A stretch of 64,000 bases of DNA, from positions 806,001 to 870,000 of the forward strand of contig OZ251250.1 of assembly GCA_965240325.2 (NCBI GenBank), in the 5' to 3' direction. The notes under the pieces are model-generated. The model was not told where the DNA came from and did not search any database. It saw nothing but the letters and a program-made list of their open reading frames with translations. This DNA comes from Rebecca billardiae RCC1528 (lineage: Eukaryota; Haptophyta). Both the position numbers and the translations under genes were made by a program. Below, in pieces: positions 1-9,671 of the stretch (positions within the stretch are counted from its first letter, which is position 1; each line of letters opens with the position of its first letter).

Positions 1-1584
1 GGCTGCCGCCGCCGTTCGGCTCGTGCTGCTGCCCCGATGCGGCGGCGCTGAGCTCGCCCTCGAGCTGCGCGGTCAGCGCGTCGAGCTGGGAGAGCATCTG
101 CAGCTCCTGCGCTCGCTCGCTCAAGTCGGAGCCCCCAGGCCCCGCACCGCCGCCGGCCAGGCCCAATGCGCCGCCTCCGCCTCCGGCAGCCATCCTTCCG
201 CCAAAGCTGATCAGCCCGCTGCCACCGCCGCCGCCGCCGCCATACGCGCCGAGCTCGGGCGTGCTGGGCGAGGCGCGGAGCCCGCCCAGCGGCGGCAGCG
301 GCGGGATGAGCGAGTTGCCGCGCGAGCGGGAGCAAGCGCCGCCGCCGCCGCCGCCGCCTGCACCGCCATTGGGGCTGGCGGCGGCGCCGCCGCCGCCGCC
401 GTCCGTGCCGCCGCCGCCGCCGGGCGTGCCGGCTGCGGCGGTGGCTGCGGCGGCGGCGACGGCGCTCCCGGCGGCGACGCCGCACGGCGCGCACGGCGCG
501 CTCGGCGAGCGCAGCATCGCCATGCGCCGCAGCTGGTCTCGGCGCACGCGCCTCGCGGGCTGTGGCGCGCCAGCCAACTCTCGGCTGTCGCGCCCGCCGC
601 CGCCCGCGCCGCCGCCGCCCCCGCTGCTGCCCGGCGGAGGCGGCGGCGGCGCGCTGAGCGGCGGCGGCGTCGTGAGCCGCGGCGGCGGCGGCGGTGCCTC
701 CGCCGGCGGGCGCGCCGCCGGCGGCGGCGAAGGCGGGCGCCCCGGCACGGCCGGCGGGAAGTTGTGCGCGTACGGCGGCGTCGCCGCGCCAGCGCCGCCC
801 CTGCCCGCGCCGCCGCACGCCGTGCCGCCCAGCCCGCGCAACAGCCAGTGCAGCGCAGAAGTGGGCACGGAGGAGGCCCCGAGCGGCTCGGCCTCGCCGC
901 GCTGCCGCTGCTCGGGCGGCGGGTCGTGGGCGGGCTGCGCGGGACTCGCGCCGCGGCGGGAGCCGAGCGCGTCCGCCCTGAGCGGAGGCGGCGTGCCCAG
1001 CGCCGCCGAGGAGCGCGCGCCGTAAGCGTCCGCGCGCGGCGGCAGCGGCGGCGGCGGCCGCACGCGCTCGGGCTGCTGCTGCCCGCCGCCGAGCAGGAAA
1101 GAGCCGCTGTGGCTGCTGTCGGCACCCGGCCCGCCGCCGCCGCCGCGAGGGCGGCCGGCTGGCCCCGCCCCGACGGGCTGCAGCTCGTCGAAGCCGCGAC
1201 CCTCCTCCTCCGCCCTCGGCCGATAAAACCAAATGATGGCCGGGTTGTGGTGGTATATGTATCTCCCGAGGATCTCGCCGAGCAGCGGGAGCACCTTCGG
1301 GCGCTTGGTGGCGCGCAGCTCCTCGCGCAGCGCCTCGCGCACCGCGAGCGGGCGGTACCCGATCGGCAGCCACGAGCGCGAGTGCTGGCAGTGCACCGAC
1401 GCCCACAGCCGTGCCCACGCGCGCCCCTCGCGCGTGCCGAGCGTGCGCACACACGTGAGCAGCACCATCAGCCCGAGCACGGCGCCAAACACGCCGCCCA
1501 GAAGCGCTCCGTCGATGGGTGTGAGCGACGTCGCGGCGGGCACCGCGGACGTGTCGGACGAGTCGGACGCGCCGCCGCCGCCAC

Positions 1585-1623
<39 letters not shown>

Positions 1624-2328
1624 CGCCGTCGCCGCCGCCGCCGCCGAGCGGCTGCGGCGAGGGCGGCGGCGCGGGCGGCGCGGGCGGCGTCGACGGCGGC
1701 GAGGGCGGCGCGGGCGGCGCGGGCGGCGGGCTCGGCGGGCTCGGCGGCGGGCTCGGCGGCGCGGGCGGCGGGCTCGGCGGCACGTAGAAGACGGGCGAGG
1801 CGGCAAGCGGCGCGCCGAGCGCAACGGCAAGCGTCCCGGACGTGGCGCTCCGGAGGCGCTCGCCCGCAGGCGGGCGAGGCGGCGCGCGCGAGTCGGGCAC
1901 CTCCCGCACGAGTGTGAGCACGTTGAGCGACCCCTCGGTGGTCGAGACGATGATCACCGAGCCCGGCGGCAGCTCGAGCAGCGCCTCCAGTCCGGATGTG
2001 TACGCGGCCTGCGCGGTTTCGTCAAAGTCGTCCGGACTCATCTGCAGCGAGATGAGAACGAGCAGCTCGGAGGCGGGCGGCGGCGGGGGCGAGGGCGGCG
2101 CGCCGGGCGGCGGCGCGGGCGGCGGCGGGCGGCTCGGCGCGGGCGGCGGGCGCGGCGGCGCGCGAGGCGGCGGGCTCGGCGGCGGCGCGGGCGGCGGGCT
2201 CGGCGGCGGCCGCGGCGGCGGCGGCCGCGGCGGCGGCGCGCTCGGCGGCGGGCTCGGCAGCGGCGGCGGCGGGCTCGGCGGCGGGCTCGGCGGCGGGCTC
2301 GGCGGCGAGCGCGGCGGCGCGCTCGGTA

Positions 2329-2360
<32 letters not shown>

Positions 2361-4210
2361 GGCGGCGCACGCGGCGGCGGCGGCGGGGACAGCGGCGGCG
2401 GCGGGCGCGGCGGCGCGCCCGGCGGCGGCGCGCTCGGCGGCGCGCTCGGCGGCGGCGGCGGCGACAGCGTGCACTGCACGTCGTGGCACAGCTGGCACGC
2501 CACCCCGTTAGCCACCCAGGGCCGGCAGCACGCGCCGCACACCGTGCACGCGCCCGCGGGCTGGCAGACCAGCTCGGACGGCAGCGCGGGCGCGGGCGGC
2601 GGCGCGGGCGACGAGGGCGGCGCGGGCGGCGCGGGCGGGGGTGGCGAGGCCAGCTGCAGTGGCGGCGGCCGCGGCGGCGGCGGCGGCATCGGCGCGGCGC
2701 CGGCGGTGGGCAGTGGCGGCGGCAGCGGCGGCGGCAGCGGCGGCGGCAGCGGCGGCGGCGGCCGCGGCGCGCACTGCGCCGCGACGCACGCCTCGCAGTT
2801 CGGACCGTTTTGGATGTAGGTCTGGCAGCACGCGCCGCACGCCGTGCACTCAGCCGCGGGCTGACACACCTGCGACTCTGGGAGCGGCGGCGGGCTCGGC
2901 GGCGGCGGGCTCGGCGGCGGGCGCGAGGGCGGGGGCGGGGCGGGCGGGCTCGGCGGCGGGACAGGCGGCGGCGGGGGCACCGGCGGGGGCACCGGCGGCC
3001 ACGGCGGCGACGACGGGGGCGGGCTCGGCGGCGGGCTCGGCGGCGGCGCGCTCGGCGGCGCGCTCGGCGGCGCGCTCGGCGGCGCGCTTGGCGGCGCGCT
3101 CGGCGGCGGGCGTGGCGGTGGTGGCGGCGGCGGCGGCGGAGGCCGCAGCGGAGGCGGCGGCGGGCGCGGCGGCGAGCTTTGCGGCGGCGGCGGCGGAGGC
3201 CGCAGCGGAGGCGGCGGCGGGCGCGGCGGCGGGCTTTGCGGCGGCGGCGGCGGAGGCCGCAGCGGAGGCGGCGGCGGGCGCGGCGGCGGGCTTTGCGGCG
3301 GCGCCGGCGGAGCGGATGGCGGCGTCGTCGGCGGTGGCGGCAGTGGTGGCGGCATCGGCGGCGACGTTGGCGGCGGCGACGGCGGCGGGCTCGGCGGCGG
3401 CGTGCCCGGCGGCGGTGGCCACGACGGCGGCGGCCGCAGCGGCGGGCTCCGCGGTGGCACGCTCGGCGGCGCGCTCGGCGGCGCGCTCGGCGGCGCGCTC
3501 GGCGGCGCGCTCGGCGGCGCGCTCGGCGGCGGCAGCCTCGGCGGCGGATGCAAGGGCGGCATTGCCGGTGGCGGCGCGCTCGGCGGCTGCGCGGGCGGTA
3601 TTCTCGGCGGCGGCGACGGCGGCGGCGCGAGCGGCGGCAGCGACGGCGGCGGTCGAGCTGGCGGCGAGCTCGGCGGCGCCAGAGGCGGCGCAGAGGGCGG
3701 CAGCGGAATCGGGGGCGGGCTCGTGCCCAGCGGCGAGGGAGGCGGGACGGAACGCGGCGGCGGGCTCGGCGGCGGCGGGCTCGGCGGCGGCGGGCTCGGT
3801 GGCGCCGGGCTCGGCGACACCGCCGCCGTCGCAGCCTCTGCGGCCGCCAGCCGTCGGCGCCGCGCAGACGGCGCGGGGATGTGGACGGGCGGGCGGAGCC
3901 GACGCGCGCTGGCGGCCGCCGATTGATCGGCCACGCGCCAATCAATCGCACCCAGTCCGTCCCGATGCGACGGCACGGCCGGCACGCCGACCGCAAAACG
4001 CGCAGCCGTAACGGCACCGCCCTGGACAGCGCTGCCCGGTTGCCGGACCGCGCCCGCGGCCAGCAGAGCGTGCGGCTCCGGCGCGCCCACGCCCGCACGG
4101 CCGAGGCCGTGGGCGCACGGCTGCGCGCCGATGAGCACGCAGGCGGCGAGCAGGGGCAAGCCTCGCCGCCTCCGCCCCTCGCGCGGGCCCGCGCCCGCCG
4201 AGGGCGCCAT
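1..4210 (-). CDS. Proline-rich type I membrane glycoprotein with paired-Cys modules (3' end beyond window)
   Basis: One uninterrupted minus-strand frame runs from an ATG at 4210-4208 (in-frame stop just upstream at about 4361-4363) off the left edge, over 1,400 codons without an intron. The N-terminus is a signal peptide (Arg-rich start, then GLPLLAACVLIGAQPCAHG). A long PPSPP/PPPPS wall-type stretch (about 3800-2890) leads into two related Cys modules at about 2880-2785 and 2575-2470, each with the pattern VCQPA-x-x-C-T-x-C-G-A-C-C then NG-x-x-C-x-x-C-x4-C, with more Pro repeats between and after them. A small alpha/beta, SEA-like domain (SPDDFDETAQ, LPPGSVIIVSTTEG) lies near 2040-1900, then Pro repeats and one membrane helix (GALLGGVFGAVLGLMVLL) near 1510-1445. 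The cytosolic tail starts basic (REGRAWARLW; LGRYIYHHNPAIIWFYRP) and becomes Gly/Pro/Ala-rich. Probably an O-glycosylated cell-surface protein; its function is unknown. Other frames here are long only because of GC repeats. Confidence 0.72.
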
Positions 4211-4578
4211 CTTCCACACAGCGGCTGGCCCAGCTGCCCACCGGCGGCGTTTTGCTGCGCCTTCCGCCGCCGGTGCCCATGCGATGCGTTGGAGAATGAC
4301 ACGGGTGCAAGGGCCCTTGATGGGTGGGCGCCGCGCCGCGCGAGGCGCTGCAGCCTTCAGCCATTATGAAAATCGTAGTACCAGAAGTAGTACAGCTAGT
4401 AGTACGACTTCTGGGCAGCGCGTACAGTACTCTGATCAGTTCCGTCAACCGAGCCTGAGATTACACGGCAGTCCGCTTGATGATGCCCAAAATCTCATCA
4501 ATCTGCTCTACGTCTTACTAGATAATGGTGCGGACTGCGGCGGATCGGCGCAGATTCTGAGCTCGCGATCCGCCAGCG
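4211..4578. promoter_or_regulatory. Divergent intergenic region between surface protein and glycosyltransferase
   Basis: These 368 bp separate two ATGs that point away from each other, so both promoters should lie here. The centre (about 4365-4540) is clearly less GC-rich than the flanking genes and contains several GTAGTAC/GTACTAC-like triplet-spaced repeats. I see no clear TATA box. Confidence 0.4.
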
Positions 4579-5760
4579 ATGCGCGTCGGCCTGCTGGCGG
4601 TCGTCGCCGCGAGCGGCCTCCCGCCGCTTCGAGCCGCGCGCGCGCCCGCGGCGTCCCTGATCCCAACCGACTGCCCCGCGCCGTACCGCTTCATCGCGCA
4701 CGGGCACGACGGCCTTGGCAGCCAGCTGACGAAACTCTACTCGGCGCTGGCGGTGCACGGCGTGGACAGCCGGCTGTTCGACGTGCGCGCGTTCCTGCTC
4801 AAGCGGTTTGAGTTCGAGCACGTCGACGGTGCCGAGGCGGAGGCCGCGGCGACCTTCATGCGCGCCGTCGTCCGCCGCTTCGCCGCCGGCCTGCGCGTCG
4901 CCAACCTCAGCGCGCCCGCGGCGCTCGTCTCATATGCCGACGTGTCGCCGCGCGGCGCGTGCGCGCCGCCCAACGTGACGGTGGTGGTGGCGCACCAGCG
5001 GGAAGCGCTGCTGGGCTGCACGCGGGCGCAGTGGCGCGCGATGCGGCTCAACCGCCGCGCGTTCAGCCTCGCGCTGCGCGAGGAGCTCCCGCCCAGGCGC
5101 CTCCCGATCGACGCGACAGTCGTGCACGTTCGCCTCGGCGACGCGATGCTCTCACGGAAGGAGTGCGCGGCGGCGGAAGGCGCGGGTGCTGCCGCCGCCG
5201 ACGCCGCCGGGGCCGAGGATGTCGCCGGCGCGAGCGCACGCGCGCGCTGCCGCCGCGCGCGCGAGAACGCGGCGCACCTCTCGCTGCTGCCCGCGGTGCT
5301 CCGCGCCCTCGCGCGCCGCTCGGCGGGTCCCGTGTTTGTGCACTCAGACGACGCGGCCCTCGCCGCGCGCGAGCTGGGGGTGGAGCCTGCCACCGCGCCC
5401 TTCGACGCGGCCGCCCTACCGCCCGCCGGCGTGCAGGCGGCCGTGCCCGCCACACTCGCCGCGCCGGGCGCTCCGCTCGTCCTGCCCAGCTCGACCCCCG
5501 TCCTGAGAGCACTCGCAGACATGGCACACGCACGCGTCTTTGTGCCAGCGTTCAGCGCGCTCGGGCACGCCGCGCTGCTCGGGGGCGCGCAGGAGCTCGT
5601 GGTGACGCCGACGAAGGGCTGGGTGCGCGGCGGCTACTTCAGCGTGCGCCCGAGCGGCGCGCGGCTTCTCTCACGCGCTGCGCTCCTCGGCCAGCACGAA
5701 GGCAAAGCAGGGGCCACGACCGGAGCCGGCGGCGACGGTGGCAGCGGCGGAGGCTTGTAG
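4579..5760 (+). CDS. Secretory-pathway glycosyltransferase, alpha-1,2-/O-fucosyltransferase-like
   Basis: A 393-residue intronless ORF begins with a short hydrophobic leader (MRVGLLAVVAASGLPPL), consistent with entry into the ER/Golgi. Two motifs of the GDP-fucose-using GT-B superfamily are visible: an N-terminal GxGxQL loop (HGHDGLGSQLTKLYSAL, about residues 42-58) and the HxRxGD-type strand (VVHVRLGDAM, about 180-190). A later segment, VFVHSDDAALAAREL, fits the nucleotide-sugar half of the fold, where families such as GT11 and NodZ carry [FY]-x-[SD]-[DN]. The C-terminal 25 residues are Gly-rich. The family assignment rests on these short motifs. The exact acceptor and linkage cannot be read from sequence. 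It is head-to-head with the proline-rich surface protein, so a role in glycosylating wall proteins is possible but only inferred. Confidence 0.65.
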   Translation: MRVGLLAVVAASGLPPLRAARAPAASLIPTDCPAPYRFIAHGHDGLGSQLTKLYSALAVHGVDSRLFDVRAFLLKRFEFEHVDGAEAEAAATFMRAVVRRFAAGLRVANLSAPAALVSYADVSPRGACAPPNVTVVVAHQREALLGCTRAQWRAMRLNRRAFSLALREELPPRRLPIDATVVHVRLGDAMLSRKECAAAEGAGAAAADAAGAEDVAGASARARCRRARENAAHLSLLPAVLRALARRSAGPVFVHSDDAALAARELGVEPATAPFDAAALPPAGVQAAVPATLAAPGAPLVLPSSTPVLRALADMAHARVFVPAFSALGHAALLGGAQELVVTPTKGWVRGGYFSVRPSGARLLSRAALLGQHEGKAGATTGAGGDGGSGGGL

Positions 5761-6077
5761 CAGTAGCAAGCAGTTGATGCAGATGATGTCGTGACTATAC
5801 TACACCGCGCGTCATCACCGTGCGTCAGTCATCCGTGGCTCCGCGAAATGAGCAGCGCAGCATATATATATCGTCAGTATCGTCGGATCGGAGCGTGGGC
5901 GGCCGCCGCCATGCCCGTGGCCGCCGTGGGGGCGTGGCCCGCAGGTAATCGGCTCACTCAGACGGCTACGGTACACGGCCAGAGTATAGTCGTGAGTCGT
6001 ATCGTCAGCCGCCGGTCATGGCGCGCGTCTGCAGTGGGCCGGCCAGTCTGCGGATTACGCGCGCAGCCGGTCGTCAT
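5761..6077. other. Convergent intergenic region
   Basis: These 317 bp lie between two gene 3' ends and hold a short TA run near 5860-5870. I see no gene, and presumably it contains both polyadenylation sites. Confidence 0.35.
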
Positions 6078-9000
6078 TCACGGGGCCGGCGGGCCGGGGC
6101 CAGCAGTGGACGACGACGTCGTGAAGTCGTCGTCGTCGTCACCGCCGCCTCGTGAGCCGACTCGTGAGGAGCCGGAGGGGGGCGGGCCGCCGGCGGGTGC
6201 AGCGGGTGCCGCCGCAGCGGCGGCAGCGGCGGCGCTGCCGCTGGGCGGCGGCAGCGCGGCTGCGGCGGCGCGGCCGTCCTCGGCCTCGTCCCCCGACGCC
6301 TGCCCCCTCGCCGTGTCGGGCGTGCGCGCGGCCTCCGAGCCGGCGGCAGCCGCCGCGGCGACGGCGTGCGCGGCCGAGCCCGCCGCCGCCGCGCGCGACG
6401 CCGCATCCGTCCCGAGCAGCCGTCGGTAGGACGGCTGCCGCGGCGGCAGCGGCTGCTGCGCGGCGGCGGCGCGCACGGCTCCGAGCACCTCGCGCGTGAG
6501 GCGCTCCGGGTTGCGCCGCCACTCCTCGTGGCTCACGCGGACAACCCGCCAGCCAAGCAGCCTGAGCATGCGCGCCTTCCACTGCGACGCCCCGTTGAGT
6601 TGCCACGGCTGCTGCTGCGCGGTGCACCCCGCCCGCCGGCCCGCCGCCGCCGGACCGGACGGGTCCTGCAGCCAGTGGCTCCGCCCGTCCATCTCCACAG
6701 CGACGCGCGTGGCGGGGCAGGCAAGGTCGGGTGTCAGGAGCCCACCGCCAAGGGGCAGCTCAGCGACGTGCTCCCAGCCGCGCGCGTGCAGTGCGCGCGA
6801 GAGCGCGCGCTGCGCCTTTGAGACGCGCGGCGCGCGCGCGCCGTGCCGCCACGCGCCCGCCCCCGCCGGCAGCAGCCGGCGGCGGCGCGGTGCCCACGCC
6901 GGTCCCGCGGGCGCCGAGCGCTGGGGCGGCCGCGCGCCGCCGCCTTCCGTCTCCGCACCGCCACCGCCGCCGCCTTCGCCGCCGCCACCGCCGCCACCGT
7001 CGCCGCCGGGCGCGAAGCACTCCATGGCCTCGGCCGGCAGGGCGAGCGGCGTGTGCAGGCACAGCCGGTGCAGGTACGCGCTGAGGGCTGCCTGGCGCAG
7101 CGCGAGCTCCGCCGACACGTCCACTCCGCCGCCGCCGCCGCCGCCGGTGTCGCAAACGTCCGCACCCGGCACACGCGCGCCCGGCCGTGAGCGCGCGGCC
7201 GCGGGTGCGGGGCGCAGCGCGCGCACGCGGGCCCAAAGGTGGCGCGCGCCGCCGTTGTGCCGTGGGTCCATGCCGCCGGTGCGCAGGGCGAGGCCCCAGA
7301 GCGCCGCCGCGGCGGACGCGAGGTCGAACTCGCCCGCGCGCGCCTCCGCCTCCGCCGCCATCGCGCAGAAGAGGGCGGGCGCTGGCTGCGCCGCGCTCGC
7401 AAACGCCCACAAGACTCGGCCGACGTCGCGCGCGCTCAGCTCATGCGCGCGCGTGGCGAGTGCGCGCCCCAGCGCGCTGAAGAGCGCGGGCGGGACGACG
7501 CCCGCCTTGGCGAAGGCCCACGCCGCCGTCGCGAGCTCGTCCGGCCGCAGCGCGCGCAGCCCCGCGCCCGCGCGCTCCGGCGCCGAGCGCGCACGCGCCG
7601 CCGAGATTGGAATCTCGCCGCGCGCCTCCGCCGAGATTGCAATCTCGCCGCGCGCCTCATCAGCGCGTCGCGCGGCCGCGGCCGGGCTCGCGACAAGCTC
7701 GTCGGCGAGCGAGGCCGCGATCTCGCCGAAGAGGGCGGGCGCGCTCACGCGCGCGTGTGCGAACGCCCACGCGAGCCGCACGTTGTCCGACGGCGTGGCG
7801 CTCGGCGCGCGCGCGCGCGCCGCGCGCGCGAGCGCGCTGAATAGTCCCCGGGTGCGCGCGTCCGCGGGCGCGCACGCGCGCGCGAGCGCGAGCGCGCAGC
7901 CGACGTCCGCGAGTTGGCGCGGCGGGAGCCGCGTGACGTGCGCGTCGGCGGCGGCGCTGAGCGCGGCGAGCGCCGCGGCGGGCTCGGCGCGCGCCGCGGC
8001 GTCCGCGCCGCCGAGCGCCGCGCCGCGCGCCGGCGGCGCTGACGTCGTCCTCATCGCGGGTGGCTCGCGGCACGCGGCGGCGCGCGCCGAGCCCGCCGCG
8101 GCCTCGGCAGCCGGCTCCGCGCCGTGCTCGAGCCCTCCGAGCGCGCGCGGCAGCTCGACGCCGCCGAGCATCTCGTGCGCTCGGCGCGTCGCCGCCAGCC
8201 CCAGCGCCCGCATCAGCCCCGAGTCCGGGGCCGCGCCGGACAATTCGGCCGCGCGGCCGTGCGCCCAGAGCGCCCGTGCAAGCTCGGCCCGGGTCATGCG
8301 CGACGCGCAGTGCGCGCGCGAGCCCGAGCGGGCGAGGAGCTCGAAGAGGCGCGGGGCGGGCACGCCCGCCGTCGCGTACGCGTACGCCAGCGTCGCCTGC
8401 TGCCCGGGCGAGAGCGCGCCCGCCGCCGCCGCCGCCTCGGCGGCGGGCGCGAGCGCGCGCAGCGCGCTCGGACCACTTTGCGGCCGCGCGCACGCGAACG
8501 CCCACGCTGCGCCCACCAGATGGTGTGGCTTGTACGTGTGCGGCCGCGCGGCGGCGGCGGCGGCGAGGCCGTCGAAGAGCGCGGGCGCGGGCACGCCCAG
8601 CCGCGCGTACGCCCACGCCATGCTGCTCACGTCGCGGCCGTCCAGTGCGTCCGCCGACGGCGCGGCTGCGATGCTGGCCGCGCGCAGCACGGCGCGTGCG
8701 CACGCGGGCGTGGGCGCGGCGCGCGCGTACGCCCAGGCGAGCATGGCGAGGGCGGAGGGCGGGAACGCGCCCGACTCGATCAGCGGCAGCGACGCCTCGC
8801 CGATCAGCTCGAGCGCGCGCGAGCTCGCGAGCGCGCAGCCTCCGCCGGGGGGCGTGTCAGCAGCGCCTGATGGCTGCGCACTGCCGCCCTCGCCGCCGCC
8901 GCCGCCGCCCGTGCTGCCGACGCCGCCGCCGGCGCCGCCAGCGGGCAGCGGCGAGAGGAGGTCATCCGCCGCCATACCCACGTACGCGCCCTCCGCCTCG

Positions 9001-9671
9001 GAGCGCGCACGACTCGCCAGCGCACCCGGCGCCTCGCCGGCGGCACTCGAGCTGACGGCCGCGCGGGGAGAGTGCTTCGCGCCGCCGTCGGCGCCGAGCG
9101 CGCTGATGCGGCTGATGGCGTGCGCGGCCATGGCGAGGTCGCGAGGGCCGAGGCGCCGCTTCGACGCCGCGCTCCGGCCCTCGAGCGCGCGGCCGAGCGT
9201 CTCGAGCAGCTCACAGAGCCGCGGGTCTGCCAGTGCGCGCTGCTGCGTGTCCGCCGGCGCGCGCGCGAGCGAGGCCAGGGCGCCCGTGAGGTGGCGCGCG
9301 TGGCACGCGGCGCGCAGCTCGCTCCACGTGCCCAACGGATCGGCAGACTCGCGCATCGCGCGCGCGACCGCGGAGGGGTGCGGCATGTCGCCGCCGCCGC
9401 CGCGGCGCGCGCCAGCGGCAGAGTGGCGAGCAGCCGCGTCGCGCGCCAGGCCGCGCGCGCGCGGCGTGCGAGCGAGCGCGCGCGCGAGGCCTCGCGGGAG
9501 GGCGCGCGCCGGGGAGCTGCGCACCGCGGCGCCCAACGCGGACGCCGCGCGCAGCATCGCCGCCGCTGCTCGCGCGTGCGCGCCGCTCTCGGCGCCACGG
9601 CGCGCGCCAGCTGATGCGCGCCTGGCGGTCAGGCGGTGGGGCCAAGGCAAGGCTCCGCCAAGGGCGAACAT
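6078..9671 (-). CDS. OPR/FASTK-like repeat protein with C-terminal RAP domain
   Basis: A single 1,197-residue exon. The start is the first ATG (9671); a second at 9557 (MLRAASALGAAVRSSPARALPRG) would also give an Arg-rich organelle presequence. From about residue 280 to 860 there are around ten degenerate helical repeats with the pattern [LM]AWAYARxGVPAPALFxxLAxxA (for example MAWAYARLGVPAPALF, LAWAFAHARVSAPALF, AAWAFAKAGVVPPALF, VLWAFASAAQPAPALF). These are typical of octotricopeptide/FASTK-type RNA-binding proteins. Near residues 970-1070 lies a RAP domain: LTPDLACPATRVAVEMDGRSH, then WKARMLRLLGWRVVRVSHEEW, keeping the nuclease-like E-x-D-G-x-x-H core. The tail is Ala/Pro-rich and ends in acidic and basic residues. 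Such proteins bind and process mitochondrial or plastid transcripts; which organelle is uncertain. Proline, glycine and alanine runs interrupt the repeats. Confidence 0.85.
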   Translation of the reverse strand: MFALGGALPWPHRLTARRASAGARRGAESGAHARAAAAMLRAASALGAAVRSSPARALPRGLARALARTPRARGLARDAAARHSAAGARRGGGGDMPHPSAVARAMRESADPLGTWSELRAACHARHLTGALASLARAPADTQQRALADPRLCELLETLGRALEGRSAASKRRLGPRDLAMAAHAISRISALGADGGAKHSPRAAVSSSAAGEAPGALASRARSEAEGAYVGMAADDLLSPLPAGGAGGGVGSTGGGGGGEGGSAQPSGAADTPPGGGCALASSRALELIGEASLPLIESGAFPPSALAMLAWAYARAAPTPACARAVLRAASIAAAPSADALDGRDVSSMAWAYARLGVPAPALFDGLAAAAAARPHTYKPHHLVGAAWAFACARPQSGPSALRALAPAAEAAAAAGALSPGQQATLAYAYATAGVPAPRLFELLARSGSRAHCASRMTRAELARALWAHGRAAELSGAAPDSGLMRALGLAATRRAHEMLGGVELPRALGGLEHGAEPAAEAAAGSARAAACREPPAMRTTSAPPARGAALGGADAAARAEPAAALAALSAAADAHVTRLPPRQLADVGCALALARACAPADARTRGLFSALARAARARAPSATPSDNVRLAWAFAHARVSAPALFGEIAASLADELVASPAAAARRADEARGEIAISAEARGEIPISAARARSAPERAGAGLRALRPDELATAAWAFAKAGVVPPALFSALGRALATRAHELSARDVGRVLWAFASAAQPAPALFCAMAAEAEARAGEFDLASAAAALWGLALRTGGMDPRHNGGARHLWARVRALRPAPAAARSRPGARVPGADVCDTGGGGGGGVDVSAELALRQAALSAYLHRLCLHTPLALPAEAMECFAPGGDGGGGGGGEGGGGGGAETEGGGARPPQRSAPAGPAWAPRRRRLLPAGAGAWRHGARAPRVSKAQRALSRALHARGWEHVAELPLGGGLLTPDLACPATRVAVEMDGRSHWLQDPSGPAAAGRRAGCTAQQQPWQLNGASQWKARMLRLLGWRVVRVSHEEWRRNPERLTREVLGAVRAAAAQQPLPPRQPSYRRLLGTDAASRAAAAGSAAHAVAAAAAAGSEAARTPDTARGQASGDEAEDGRAAAAALPPPSGSAAAAAAAAAPAAPAGGPPPSGSSRVGSRGGGDDDDDFTTSSSTAGPGPPAP
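7601..7660 (-). repeat. In-frame 30-bp tandem duplication inside the RAP gene
   Basis: Two 30-bp units at 7601-7630 and 7631-7660 encode the repeated peptide EARGEI(A/P)ISA. Each contains a near or perfect palindrome around GAGATTGCAATCTC (7633-7646 is perfect). Length is a multiple of three, so the frame is kept. Confidence 0.75.

Noticed and set aside
23-4369. Very long plus-strand open frames rich in Arg, Gly or Ala
   Set aside because: They are mirror frames of the minus-strand proline-rich gene: CCG/GCC repeats read as Arg, Gly or Ala. They have no leader, domain or sensible codon pattern.
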